Origin: Acidobacteriota bacterium
GTDB lineage: Bacteria > Acidobacteriota > Vicinamibacteria > Marinacidobacterales > Marinacidobacteraceae
Reading direction: 5' to 3'
DNA length: 58,096 nt
Assembly (NCBI GenBank): GCA_022826825.1
Contig: JAJDUD010000030.1
Span: forward strand, 1 to 58,096
The position numbers and the translations under genes were made by a program. This document shows positions 25,708-34,214 of this stretch, piece after piece (positions within the stretch are counted from its first letter, which is position 1; every line of letters starts with the position of its first letter). The notes under the pieces were generated by a model. It did no database searches, had not been told where the DNA came from, and saw nothing but the letters and a program-made list of their open reading frames with translations.

Positions 25708-27169
25708 AGACGCGGGACCGCGCCGCTTCCACCAGTTCCGCCACCCGGTCCACGGTCTTTTCGAGCGTGAGGTCGCTGGTGTCGAGGTGGTGGGCGTCCC
25801 CCGCCCGGCGGAGCGGAGCCACGGCACGGCCGGAATCGGTGTGGTCGCGGCGGCGGAGTTCGGACTGGACGGCGCCCACGTCGCGGTCGCCCTCGTCCGA
25901 GGAGCGGCGCCGGGCCCGGATCTCCGGCCGCGCGTCCAGAAAGACCTTCACCGGGGCCTCCGGGAAGACCACGGTGCCGATGTCCCGGCCCTCGACGACG
26001 CCGCCGCCCGCCGCGAACTGCCGCCAGCGTTCCACGAGGACCTCGCGCAGTTCCGGATGGACGGCGACCCGGGAAGCGCCGGCGGAGACCTCGGGCGCGC
26101 GAACGGCCTCGGAAACGTCTTCCCCGTCGAGGAAGACGCGGCCCTCCGGATCGAGGATCACCCGAAAGGCGAGGGTCCTGAGGGACGGGCCCTCGTCGAG
26201 ATCCATGTCCTGCCGCATTGCCGCGAGCGCCACCGCGCGCACCGACGCCCCGGTGTTGAAGTAGGCGAACCCGAACCGCTCGGCGACGGCGCGCGCCACG
26301 GACGTCTTGCCGGAACCCGCCGGCCCGTCGATCGCCACCACGAACGCGGCGAGCGCGGGCCGAGCGGACGAATCCGGCGGTTTCGAGGCGGCGGGTTTGC
26401 CGGGGGCCGGCGTCTCCCCCGCGCACCGCCGGATGAGCTCCCGCAGTTCCTCCACCTCGTCCGCGCCCAGCTTGCGCCAGCTTCCCGGAGTGAGCCCGGT
26501 ATCCGCGAGGCAGCCGATCCGGGTGCGGTGCAGTTCGAGGACCGGATGGCCCAGGACGCTCAGCACCCGGCGGATCTCCCGGTTGCGCCCGCCCCGGAGG
26601 GTGACCCGGAGACGCGCGCGGCGCTTCGACTCCGCGCGGTGCGGAAAGCGGGCGATGACCTCGACCTGGTCGAGCCGCAACCCCTCGCCGTCCACCCGGA
26701 CGCCGCGCTGCGCCCGCTCGAGCACGCCTTCCTCGGGAAGCCCCCGGACGGTGGCGTAGTAGGTCTTCGGCAGCCGGTAGCGGGGGTGCGTGACCCGCTG
26801 CGCCAGCTCCCCGTCGTCGGTCAGCAGCACGAGTCCCGAACTGTTGCCGTCCAGCCGCCCGACCGGAACCAGCGAGCGGAACGAGTGCGGGAGCAGATCC
26901 ATCACCGTGGAACGGCGCCCCGGGTCCGAGCGGGTCGTCAGGTGGCCGATGGGCTTGTTGAGAATCACGTAGCGCCGCGGCCTGCCGAGCTTCCGGAGCC
27001 GCGCTCCGTCCACCCGGATGTCGTGGAGCGCCGGGTCCGCGCGCACCCCGGGAACGCTGACCACCTCCCCGTCCACGGTGACCCGGCCCTCGGCGATCAT
27101 CCGCTCCGCGCTGCGCCGCGAGGCGATCCCCGCGGCCGCGATCAGTTTCTGGAGCCGCTCGGCGGTCAC
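25706..27169 (-). CDS. RluB-type pseudouridine synthase fused to cytidylate kinase
   Basis: One 487-residue frame encodes two enzymes. The first half is an RluB/RsuA-type pseudouridine synthase: an S4 domain (RLQKLIAAAGIASRRSAERMI) and the catalytic Asp in VGRLDGNSSGLVLLT, then LPKTYYATVRG. After a Pro/Ala linker (TPAPGKPAASKPPDSS) the second half is cytidylate kinase: Walker A AIDGPAGSGKTS, YFNTGASVRAVA, and VVEGRDIGTVVFP. The halves modify 23S rRNA and phosphorylate CMP/dCMP. The GTG at 27169 overlaps the scpB stop (GTGA). An internal GTG just before the kinase domain (FVVAIDG) could give separate kinase. In most genomes these are separate neighbouring genes. Confidence 0.88.
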   Translation of the reverse strand: MTAERLQKLIAAAGIASRRSAERMIAEGRVTVDGEVVSVPGVRADPALHDIRVDGARLRKLGRPRRYVILNKPIGHLTTRSDPGRRSTVMDLLPHSFRSLVPVGRLDGNSSGLVLLTDDGELAQRVTHPRYRLPKTYYATVRGLPEEGVLERAQRGVRVDGEGLRLDQVEVIARFPHRAESKRRARLRVTLRGGRNREIRRVLSVLGHPVLELHRTRIGCLADTGLTPGSWRKLGADEVEELRELIRRCAGETPAPGKPAASKPPDSSARPALAAFVVAIDGPAGSGKTSVARAVAERFGFAYFNTGASVRAVALAAMRQDMDLDEGPSLRTLAFRVILDPEGRVFLDGEDVSEAVRAPEVSAGASRVAVHPELREVLVERWRQFAAGGGVVEGRDIGTVVFPEAPVKVFLDARPEIRARRRSSDEGDRDVGAVQSELRRRDHTDSGRAVAPLRRAGDAHHLDTSDLTLEKTVDRVAELVEAARSRV

Positions 27170-27819
27170 TCGGAGGCCTCTCCACCCTCGGCGGGGTCGG
27201 CGCCGGCGTCCGGCTCGCCCGACCCTGACCCCGCCGGAATCGGCGCGGCCGACGCCAGGGATTCCTCGAACTCGCGGAGCTTCGGCAGGTCCTCCAGCCG
27301 GTCCAGCTCGAATCGCTCCAGGAAATCCCTGGTGGTCCCGTAGAGGAGCGGACGCCCGACAACCTGCTTGCGCCCCCGGGAGCGGACCAGGCGGTGCTTC
27401 AGGAGCGTGGTGACCACGCTGTGGGAGTTCACGCCACGGATCTCGTTCAGTTCGGGCAGCGTGATCGGCTGCCGGTAGGCGATGACCGACAACGCCTCGA
27501 GCGCCGCCTCGGTGAGCGCCTGCTCCCGCTTCGGCGCCATGAGCCGCTCGATGGCGCCCTTCCATTCCACCCGGGTGGTGAGTTGAAAGCCTCCCGCGAT
27601 CCGGGCCAGCCGCAGTCCGGATTCGAGGGCCGCATACCGCATCTCGAGCTCGTCGAGCGCGGCGTGCACGTCCTTCAGGCCCGTATCGAGCACTTCGGCC
27701 AGCCGTTCCCCCGTGACCGGGGCCCCGTGGGAAAAGAGCAGCGCCTCGACCGCGGCCGCCAGCCGTTCCCGGTCCACGGCCGGCCCGGACGCCTCCGCGC
27801 GGGCGGCTTCGGGGTTCAC
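27166..27819 (-). CDS. scpB: ScpB, chromosome segregation and condensation protein B
   Basis: A 217-residue ScpB protein with two winged-helix domains. The first covers LAAAVEALLFSHGAPVTGERLAEVL in parts (AAVEALLFSHGAPVT and beyond), and the second carries the family's highly conserved ALSVIAYRQPITLPELNEIRG and a later GRPLLYGTTRDFLERF. ScpB binds ScpA and SMC to form condensin, which compacts and segregates the chromosome. The acidic, Pro-rich C-terminal tail is variable in the family. It lies 10 bp after scpA and overlaps the next gene by GTGA, so the cluster is one operon. Confidence 0.95.
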   Translation of the reverse strand: MNPEAARAEASGPAVDRERLAAAVEALLFSHGAPVTGERLAEVLDTGLKDVHAALDELEMRYAALESGLRLARIAGGFQLTTRVEWKGAIERLMAPKREQALTEAALEALSVIAYRQPITLPELNEIRGVNSHSVVTTLLKHRLVRSRGRKQVVGRPLLYGTTRDFLERFELDRLEDLPKLREFEESLASAAPIPAGSGSGEPDAGADPAEGGEASE

Positions 27820-27829
27820 GGGCGAGTCC

Positions 27830-28669
27830 TCAGGTGGCTTCCGGCGGCGCCAGGCCGGCGATGCGGATCGGACCGAAGTTCTCGTCCTGGCCCACCGAGA
27901 TCCGGCGGCGGCGGGCCAGCTCCAGGATCGCCAGGAACGCCGCGACCAGGGTTCCGCGGTCCACGTTGCCCTCGATGACCTCGAACAGGAGTTCCTCGAA
28001 GTCCTGCTCCACGCCGGGAGGAACCGCGGTCTCGATGCGGCCGATCAGGACCGCCATGGAGACGCGGCGTTCGGGGATCGGCACCTGGGGCCGCGCCCGC
28101 GCCCGGACGACCACGCGCCGAAAGGCCTCGACCACCGCGAAGAGGTCCACCTGCAGGAGGGTCTCCGGCTCGGCGCTCGGGGAGTCGCCGTCCGCCGCCC
28201 CACCCTCGACGAGCCCGAAGGCGGGCTGGCGGACCCACACCGCACGGCGCGCCTCGAGGCTCTCCCGCAGCTTGCGGGCGGCATCCCGGTAACGGGCGTA
28301 GTCCCGGAGGCGGTCCTCCAGATCGGCCAACGGATCCGCCTCTGCCCCCGCGGCGGCCGGGAGTGGCCGCGGCAGGAGGCGGCGCGCCTTGATCCGGAGG
28401 AGCGCGGTCGCCATCTTGAGGAACTCGGACCCGACCCGGAGGTCCAGCATTTCGAGGAGTTCGAGAGTCTCGAGGTACTGCCGGGTGATGGAGGCGATCT
28501 CGATCCGCAGCGGATCGGCCTGCCCCTCGCGCACCATGCGGAGGAGCAGTTCCAGCGGGCCGTCGAAGCCGTCCCCGGCGGGGGAGTCCTCGCCGGCGTC
28601 GAAGCGAATGTGGAACCGCTGGACCGGGGTCCCGGGTTCGGTCTCCGGCTGATAGAGGACCGCTTTCAC
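27830..28669 (-). CDS. scpA: ScpA, kleisin subunit of SMC condensin
   Basis: A 279-residue ScpA kleisin. The N-terminal SMC-binding segment includes FDGPLELLLRMVREGQADP and IASITRQYLETLELLE; the middle has FLKMATALLRIKARRLLPRP; the C-terminal winged helix contains FEELLFEVIEGNVDRGTLVAAFLAILELARR, given here only by its position near residues 220-255. ScpA bridges the SMC heads together with ScpB. A GTG start at 28669 is used, 6 bases after the trpS stop. The order trpS-scpA-scpB-rluB-cmk is a common bacterial arrangement. Confidence 0.95.
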   Translation of the reverse strand: MKAVLYQPETEPGTPVQRFHIRFDAGEDSPAGDGFDGPLELLLRMVREGQADPLRIEIASITRQYLETLELLEMLDLRVGSEFLKMATALLRIKARRLLPRPLPAAAGAEADPLADLEDRLRDYARYRDAARKLRESLEARRAVWVRQPAFGLVEGGAADGDSPSAEPETLLQVDLFAVVEAFRRVVVRARARPQVPIPERRVSMAVLIGRIETAVPPGVEQDFEELLFEVIEGNVDRGTLVAAFLAILELARRRRISVGQDENFGPIRIAGLAPPEAT

Positions 28670-28675
28670 AGAACG

Positions 28676-29695
28676 TCAGGCGGTGGGGAGCCGGACCGCG
28701 GCGCGCACCCGCTCCATGGTGCGGGCCGCCGCTTCGGACGCCTCCCGCCGGCCGGCAGCCAGCACGTCCTGCACGTCGTCGGGCCGCTTCGCGTATTCCC
28801 GGCGCCGCTCGCCGATCGGCGCGATCTCCGCGACCAGGTGGTCGGCCAGGGCGTTCTTGCACTGGATGCAGCCGATCCCCGCCGAACGGCAACCCTCAGC
28901 GGCCCAGTTCTGCGTCTCGCCGTCGGAGAAGATCCGGTGGAGGTCGAACACCGGGCACTTCGCCGGGTCGCCCGGATCCCTGAGCCGCTTCCGGGCCGGG
29001 TCGGTCATCATGGTCTTGAGCTTCCCGCGGACCGAGCCCTCGTCTTCGGCGATGCCGATGACGTTGCCGTAGCTCTTGGACATCTTGCGTCCGTCGGTCC
29101 CCGGCAACCGGGGCGACGGCGTGAGCCGGACGTCGGGTTCGGTGACCACGTCGCCGTAGAACTGGTTGAACCGGCGGGCGATCTCGCGGGTGAGTTCCAC
29201 GTGCGGCTTCTGGTCCTCGCCGACCGGGACGACGGCCGCGTCGTACATGAGGATGTCGGCGGCCTGCAGCACGGGATACCCGAGGAACCCGTAGGTGTGG
29301 AGGTCCTTCTCCTTCAACTCCTTGATGAGTTCCTTGTAGGTCGGAACGCGCTCCAGCCAGCCGAGCGGCACGACCATCGAGAGCAGCAGGTGGAGCTCGG
29401 CGTGCTCGGGCACCTGGGACTGGACGAAGAGCGTGCAGCGCCGGGGATCGAGCCCCACCGCGAGCCAGTCGGTGGCGATCTCGAGGGTGCTCGCCCGGAG
29501 GTCGCTCGTGTCCTTGTAGTCGGTGGTCAGCGCGTGCCAGTCCACGATGCAGTAGAAGGCGTCGAACTCGTCCTGCATCGCCACCCAGTTGCGGTAGGCC
29601 CCCACCAAATGCCCGAGGTGGGACGACCCGGTGGGCCGCATCCCGGAGAGGAGGCGCTGGCGCCCGCTACGCGGCGTCGTTCCGGTGTCTGTCAT
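28676..29695 (-). CDS. trpS: Tryptophanyl-tRNA synthetase with a Cys4 (Fe-S type) motif
   Basis: A 339-residue class I synthetase that charges tRNA-Trp. The HIGH-type motif is SHLGHL (residues 25-30) and the KMSKS motif is exact (GRKMSKSYGN). C-terminal to it are four Cys (C247, C269, C276, C279) spaced x21-x6-x2, closely matching the [4Fe-4S]-binding pattern known from Thermotoga maritima TrpRS. The start at 29695 begins the conserved protein; the frame is open upstream into uvrC in a wrong frame and that part is discarded. It sits 14 bp after uvrC and just before scpA on the same strand. Confidence 0.95.
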   Translation of the reverse strand: MTDTGTTPRSGRQRLLSGMRPTGSSHLGHLVGAYRNWVAMQDEFDAFYCIVDWHALTTDYKDTSDLRASTLEIATDWLAVGLDPRRCTLFVQSQVPEHAELHLLLSMVVPLGWLERVPTYKELIKELKEKDLHTYGFLGYPVLQAADILMYDAAVVPVGEDQKPHVELTREIARRFNQFYGDVVTEPDVRLTPSPRLPGTDGRKMSKSYGNVIGIAEDEGSVRGKLKTMMTDPARKRLRDPGDPAKCPVFDLHRIFSDGETQNWAAEGCRSAGIGCIQCKNALADHLVAEIAPIGERRREYAKRPDDVQDVLAAGRREASEAAARTMERVRAAVRLPTA

Positions 29696-29709
29696 GAAGC
29701 GTCGGGATT

Positions 29710-31542
29710 CTACGGGCCGGAAGCTTCCCCGCCGGGATGGAGGCGCGCGTAAAGCCGCGCCGCCAGCGCGGGGCCCACCGTTTCCGCGAGTTCCGCTTCG
29801 GAGGCCTCCGTTACCCGCCGCAGGCTCCCGAAGCGGGTCAGCAGCGCCTGCCGCCGCCGGGGGCCGATGCCGGGCACCCCGTCGAGGGCCGAACGGAGCG
29901 TGTCGGCCCGGCGGCTCTTGCGGTGGAAGGTGATGGCGAAACGGTGCGCCTCGTCCCGGGCGCGCTCGAGCAGATGGAGCGCCGGGGAGTTCCGGGGCAG
30001 CCGCAGCGGCTCCGGAGCGCCGGGCAGGAAGATCTCCTCCTCGCGCTTCGCGAGGCCCGCGTGCGGAATGTGGGTGAGCCCGAGGTCGTGCAGCGCGGCG
30101 GCCGCCGAGCTGAGCTGGCCGCGCCCGCCGTCCACCAGGATCAGGTCCGGAAGCTCCGCTCCCTCGGTGAGCACCCTCCGGTAGCGGCGGAGCACGACCT
30201 CGCGCATCGACGCGTAGTCGTCGGGCTTTCCCTTCACGGTGCGGATGCGGAACTTGCGGTACGCCGAGGGGAGCGGTTCCCCGCGCTCGAAGACCACCAT
30301 CGAGGCCACCACCTGGCGCCCGCCGAGGTTGGAGATGTCGAACGCTTCGATCCGGCGAGGCTCCGCAAGGAGTTGCAGAGCTTCCTTGAGCGCCCGCACG
30401 CGGGCGGCGGCCTTCCGTCCGGCCTCCCGGAAGTCGAGATCGAACGCCAGCCGCGCGTTCCGGCACACGAGGTCCACCATGCGGCGGCGGGAGCCCTTCA
30501 CCGGAACGTGGATCTCGACGCGCCCGCCGCGTTTCTCGCCCAGCCAGTCGGCCACCAGCTCGCGTTCGGGGAAGTCGAGCGGCGCCTCGATGCGGGGCGG
30601 AGGCATGCGCCCCATCTCGTAGAACTGCTTCATCGCTGCTTCGACGAGCCCCGCGTCGTCCACCGGCGGCAGGCCGGAGAGCGAGAAGGTGTCCCGGTCC
30701 ACCACCTTGCCGCCCCGGACCAGGAACACCTGCAACTGGGCGCGGTCCCCCTCCCGGTAGAGGCCGAACACGTCGCGCGCCTTGCCTTCGGCGGCGGCCA
30801 TCTTCTGGCGGTCGTTCAGCTCGGCGAGCAGCTTCAGGCTGTCGCGCAGCCGGGCGGCCTCCTCGAAGCGTTCCCCTTCGGCCTCCTCGCGCATGCGCCG
30901 GGTGAGCGAGGTCGAGAGTTCGGTGGTCCGCCCCAGCAGGAACAGGCGGGCGGCCTCCGACGTCTCCCGGTATTCCTCCACCGAGCAGATCGAGTCCACG
31001 CAGGGCGCGACGCAGCGGCGGATCTGATACTGGAGGCAGGGACGCGGGCGTTTTCCGTTGAGCTGTTCGCGGCAGTTCCGGATGCCGAAGAGCCGATGCA
31101 CCAGGCTCATGCTCCGGCGGGCCAGGCTCGCCGGGAAATAGGGACCCGCGTACACCGCGCCGTCGGTCCCGGCGCCCCGGACGATGTGGACCCGCGGGTA
31201 CTTCTCGTTCATCGTGAGCCGGACGAGCGGCGGGTTCTTGTCGTCCCGGAGGAGGATGTTGTAGCGGGGCCGCCGGGTCTTGATGAGGTTGTTCTCGAGG
31301 TGCAGCGCCTCGCGCGCGGAATCGGTGAGCACCACCTCCACGTCGGCGATCTGGGAGAGCAGGTTCCCCTTGCGGGCGTCGGGCGGCGGGGTGCGGAGGT
31401 GCGACAGCACCCGCGCCTTCACCGAGGCGGCCTTGCCCACGTAGAGCGTCTTCCCCTCGGCCGAGCGGAAGAGATAGACCCCGGCGCTCTCCGGGAGCCG
31501 GGCGATCTTGTTCTCAAGACCGGTGGGGGAACCGGTCGTCAT
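29710..31542 (-). CDS. uvrC: UvrC, excinuclease ABC subunit C
   Basis: A 610-residue UvrC that makes both incisions around lesions bound by UvrA-UvrB. The N-terminal GIY-YIG nuclease has GVYLFRSAEGKTLYVGKA. A Cys cluster follows (NCREQLNGKRPRPC then RRCVAPC), the Fe-S-ligand pattern known in UvrC. The UVR motif lies around EEAEGERFEEAARLRD. The RNase H-like C-terminal nuclease has FDISNLGG, LILVDGGRGQLS and AHRFA. The protein ends in helix-hairpin-helix repeats (LDGVPGIGPRRRQALL). Length and order are normal. It is divergent from the quinone oxidoreductase across 48 bp. Confidence 0.96.
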   Translation of the reverse strand: MTTGSPTGLENKIARLPESAGVYLFRSAEGKTLYVGKAASVKARVLSHLRTPPPDARKGNLLSQIADVEVVLTDSAREALHLENNLIKTRRPRYNILLRDDKNPPLVRLTMNEKYPRVHIVRGAGTDGAVYAGPYFPASLARRSMSLVHRLFGIRNCREQLNGKRPRPCLQYQIRRCVAPCVDSICSVEEYRETSEAARLFLLGRTTELSTSLTRRMREEAEGERFEEAARLRDSLKLLAELNDRQKMAAAEGKARDVFGLYREGDRAQLQVFLVRGGKVVDRDTFSLSGLPPVDDAGLVEAAMKQFYEMGRMPPPRIEAPLDFPERELVADWLGEKRGGRVEIHVPVKGSRRRMVDLVCRNARLAFDLDFREAGRKAAARVRALKEALQLLAEPRRIEAFDISNLGGRQVVASMVVFERGEPLPSAYRKFRIRTVKGKPDDYASMREVVLRRYRRVLTEGAELPDLILVDGGRGQLSSAAAALHDLGLTHIPHAGLAKREEEIFLPGAPEPLRLPRNSPALHLLERARDEAHRFAITFHRKSRRADTLRSALDGVPGIGPRRRQALLTRFGSLRRVTEASEAELAETVGPALAARLYARLHPGGEASGP

Positions 31543-31590
31543 TTCCGAATTGTAGGATGCCCGGCCCCCTGACTATCCGAAAGGACCCCC

Positions 31591-32562
<972 letters not shown>

Positions 32563-32595
32563 GCACCGCCGTCCGCCAAGCCCGCGCGGCACCAC

Positions 32596-32812
32596 CGGCT
32601 TGGAACGCCGGCCTCCGGCCGGCACAGCGGCGCCCAGCGCCGCGGGCGACTCACCGCCATCCGCCCTCACGACGTGTACGGCTTGGAACGCCGACCTCCG
32701 GTCGGCACAGCGGCGCGCAGCGCCGCGGGCGACTCATCGCCATCCGCCCTCACGACATGTACGGCTTGGAACGCCGACCTCTGGTCGGCATCGCGCGGAA
32801 GCGCGAAACCAG
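32596..32812. repeat. Tandem 83-bp repeats, about 2.6 copies
   Basis: CGGCTTGGAACGCCGRCC starts at 32596, 32679 and 32762, exactly 83 bp apart. The first two units are nearly identical for their full length, ending TCCGCCCTCACGACRTGTA. Within each, CCGRCCTCCGGYCGG is a palindrome. The third copy diverges after the palindrome (GGCATCGCGCGGAAGCGCG) and matches the dispersed copy at 33618. The rest of the gap 32563-32920 shows no gene. Confidence 0.75.
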
Positions 32813-32920
32813 CGCCAATGACGCTGCGCGACAAGAATGTGAGGGGCAGTCCGACCATGCCCTGATCCGATGTCGTGGTCCCGACCCCGCCCTTACACTG
32901 CCGAACCTGGAGAGCCCACC

Positions 32921-33532
32921 ATGAAGCGCCGCAGAGTCGCATCGAGCCCGAAGCGAGAGTTCTGGATCGCGATGCGCGAGATGCGGCGCCGGTTCGAGGA
33001 GAGCCAGCGACGCGCCGAGCGCGACATGGAGGATCTCCGGCAGCGCCAGCGCCAGACCGACACGCAACTCCGCCGCAGCGAACTCCTGTTCACCGGCCAC
33101 TGGGGCAAGCTGGTCGAGTCGCTCGTTGAGGGCGACCTGGCCCGCCTGCTCCGGGAACGCGGAGTGGACGTGGCCATGGTCGCCTCACGGGTCGAACTCA
33201 CGCTCGATCCACGTCGCCGGGAGATTGACCTGCTCGCCGCGAACGGGGAGGACATCGTCGCGGTGGAGGTGAAGACCACCATGAAGGTGGCGGACGTGCG
33301 GCGCTTCGTGGAACTGCTCGAGGAGGTCCGCGAACTCCTCCCTACCGTGTTTCGCCGGCTGCGGATCTACGGCGGAATGGCGTACCTGCGCGCCGAGGAA
33401 GAGGCCGCACGCTACGCCGAGCGCCGGGGGCTCTACGTCATCCGCGCGACCGGCAACAGCGCCAGCATCATCAACGCCCCCGGCTTCCGGCCCCGGGCCT
33501 TCGACCCGGAAGTCCCGCCCACCAACCCGTAG
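32921..33532 (+). CDS. PD-(D/E)XK nuclease-like protein with N-terminal coiled coil
   Basis: A 203-residue protein. Residues about 10-55 are charged and heptad-like (REMRRRFEESQRRAERDMED), predicting a coiled coil. The rest resembles DUF3782-type PD-(D/E)XK proteins: HWGKLVESLVEGDLARLL, then REIDLLAANGEDIVAVEVKTT giving catalytic Asp and E-x-K. The same layout recurs in a large, poorly characterised family of predicted nucleases. The ATG at 32921 has GGAG about 9 bases upstream; a longer frame would begin within repeat-derived sequence. It stands alone between repeat blocks at the edge of the defence island. Confidence 0.75.
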   Translation: MKRRRVASSPKREFWIAMREMRRRFEESQRRAERDMEDLRQRQRQTDTQLRRSELLFTGHWGKLVESLVEGDLARLLRERGVDVAMVASRVELTLDPRRREIDLLAANGEDIVAVEVKTTMKVADVRRFVELLEEVRELLPTVFRRLRIYGGMAYLRAEEEAARYAERRGLYVIRATGNSASIINAPGFRPRAFDPEVPPTNP

Positions 33533-33617
33533 CAGTCCAGCGCCAGGGACCGCAGCGCGAAACCAGCGCCGGCGGCACCCCCCTCAGCACAGATCCGATC
33601 AGCCCGGACAGCGCTGC

Positions 33618-33678
33618 CGGCTTGGAACGCCGGTCTCTGACCGGCATCGCGCGGGAGCGCGAAACCAGCGCCGATGAC
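33618..33678. repeat. Dispersed copy of the palindromic repeat
   Basis: CGGCTTGGAACGCCGGTCTCTGACCGGCATCGCGCGGGAGCGCGAAACCAGCGCCGATGACGCTGC spans this stretch, described in parts: the CCGGTCTCTGACCGG palindrome, the GCGCGGGAGCGC palindrome, then AAACCAGCGCC. It matches the third unit at 32762 over its length. A partial copy (GCGAAACCAGCGCC) lies at about 33557-33570. Confidence 0.65.
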
Positions 33679-33826
33679 GCTGCCCCATACCGACGCGGCG
33701 GCCACGACCCATCCAGCCCGAAGCGCGGAACGGCTCAAGTCCCCACCGGGGCAACTGACCGGCGGCCACCTCCCGGCGTCGCCCGCCCCCGGCGGGCGAC
33801 GCATCCGGTCCGTTACTGTAGTGTTC

Positions 33827-33865
33827 AGAATACAGAACATAACAAGCGACATTGTTCTATATTCC
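33827..33865. promoter_or_regulatory. Probable HipB operator upstream of hipBA-1
   Basis: AGAATACAGAACA (33827-33839) and TGTTCTATATTCC (33853-33865) are an inverted repeat with two mismatches in 13 and a 13-base spacer. A further TGTTC at 33822-33826 forms a second small dyad with GAACA. The region is AT-rich against a GC-rich background and ends 7 bases before the hipB ATG. HipB proteins repress their own operon at such palindromes, so this is the likely operator and promoter. Confidence 0.6.
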
Positions 33866-33872
33866 ATGCGCT

Positions 33873-34214
33873 ATGCCATCGAACCGCGACGCCACCCTAC
33901 CGCTCCCGACCCTACCCATATTCCGAAAACTGGGCGCGGACCTCCGCGACGCCCGCCGGCGCCGCCGCATCCCCACCGCGCTGATGGCCGAACGCGCCAT
34001 GCTGAGCCGCACCACCCTGCACCGGATAGAGCGCGGAGACCCGGGCGTCGCGCTCGGCAACTACGCGCGCGTGCTCTTCGTGCTCGGCCTCGATCGGCGG
34101 CTCGGCGATCTGGCCGACCCCGGACAGGATGTCGTCGGGCTGGATCTCGAGGCTGACCGGCTCCCGGCGCGCATCCACGTGCGGGACCGCCTCTTCGAGC
34201 CGGAGGGCTCCTGA
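33873..34214 (+). CDS. hipB: HipB-like XRE antitoxin/repressor (hipBA-1)
   Basis: A 113-residue helix-turn-helix protein. The HTH is RKLGADLRDARRRRRIPTALMAERAMLSRTTLHRIERG, noted by its core parts LGADLRDARRRR and LSRTTLHRIERGDPG. The ATG at 33873 is used; a TTG further upstream would place the start within the operator. It overlaps hipA by the TGATG arrangement, the usual coupling of antitoxin and kinase. As in the family, it should bind its own promoter palindrome and neutralise HipA. Its C-terminal tail (VRDRLFEPEGS) may contact HipA; this is inference. Confidence 0.85.
   Translation: MPSNRDATLPLPTLPIFRKLGADLRDARRRRRIPTALMAERAMLSRTTLHRIERGDPGVALGNYARVLFVLGLDRRLGDLADPGQDVVGLDLEADRLPARIHVRDRLFEPEGS

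Noticed and set aside
20595..26264. Plus-strand open frame of almost 1900 codons opposite uvrA and the rluB-cmk gene
   Set aside because: It runs against uvrA, Uma2 and rluB-cmk, which have unmistakable motifs. The long frame is caused by codon bias and has no recognisable domain apart from low-complexity sequence.
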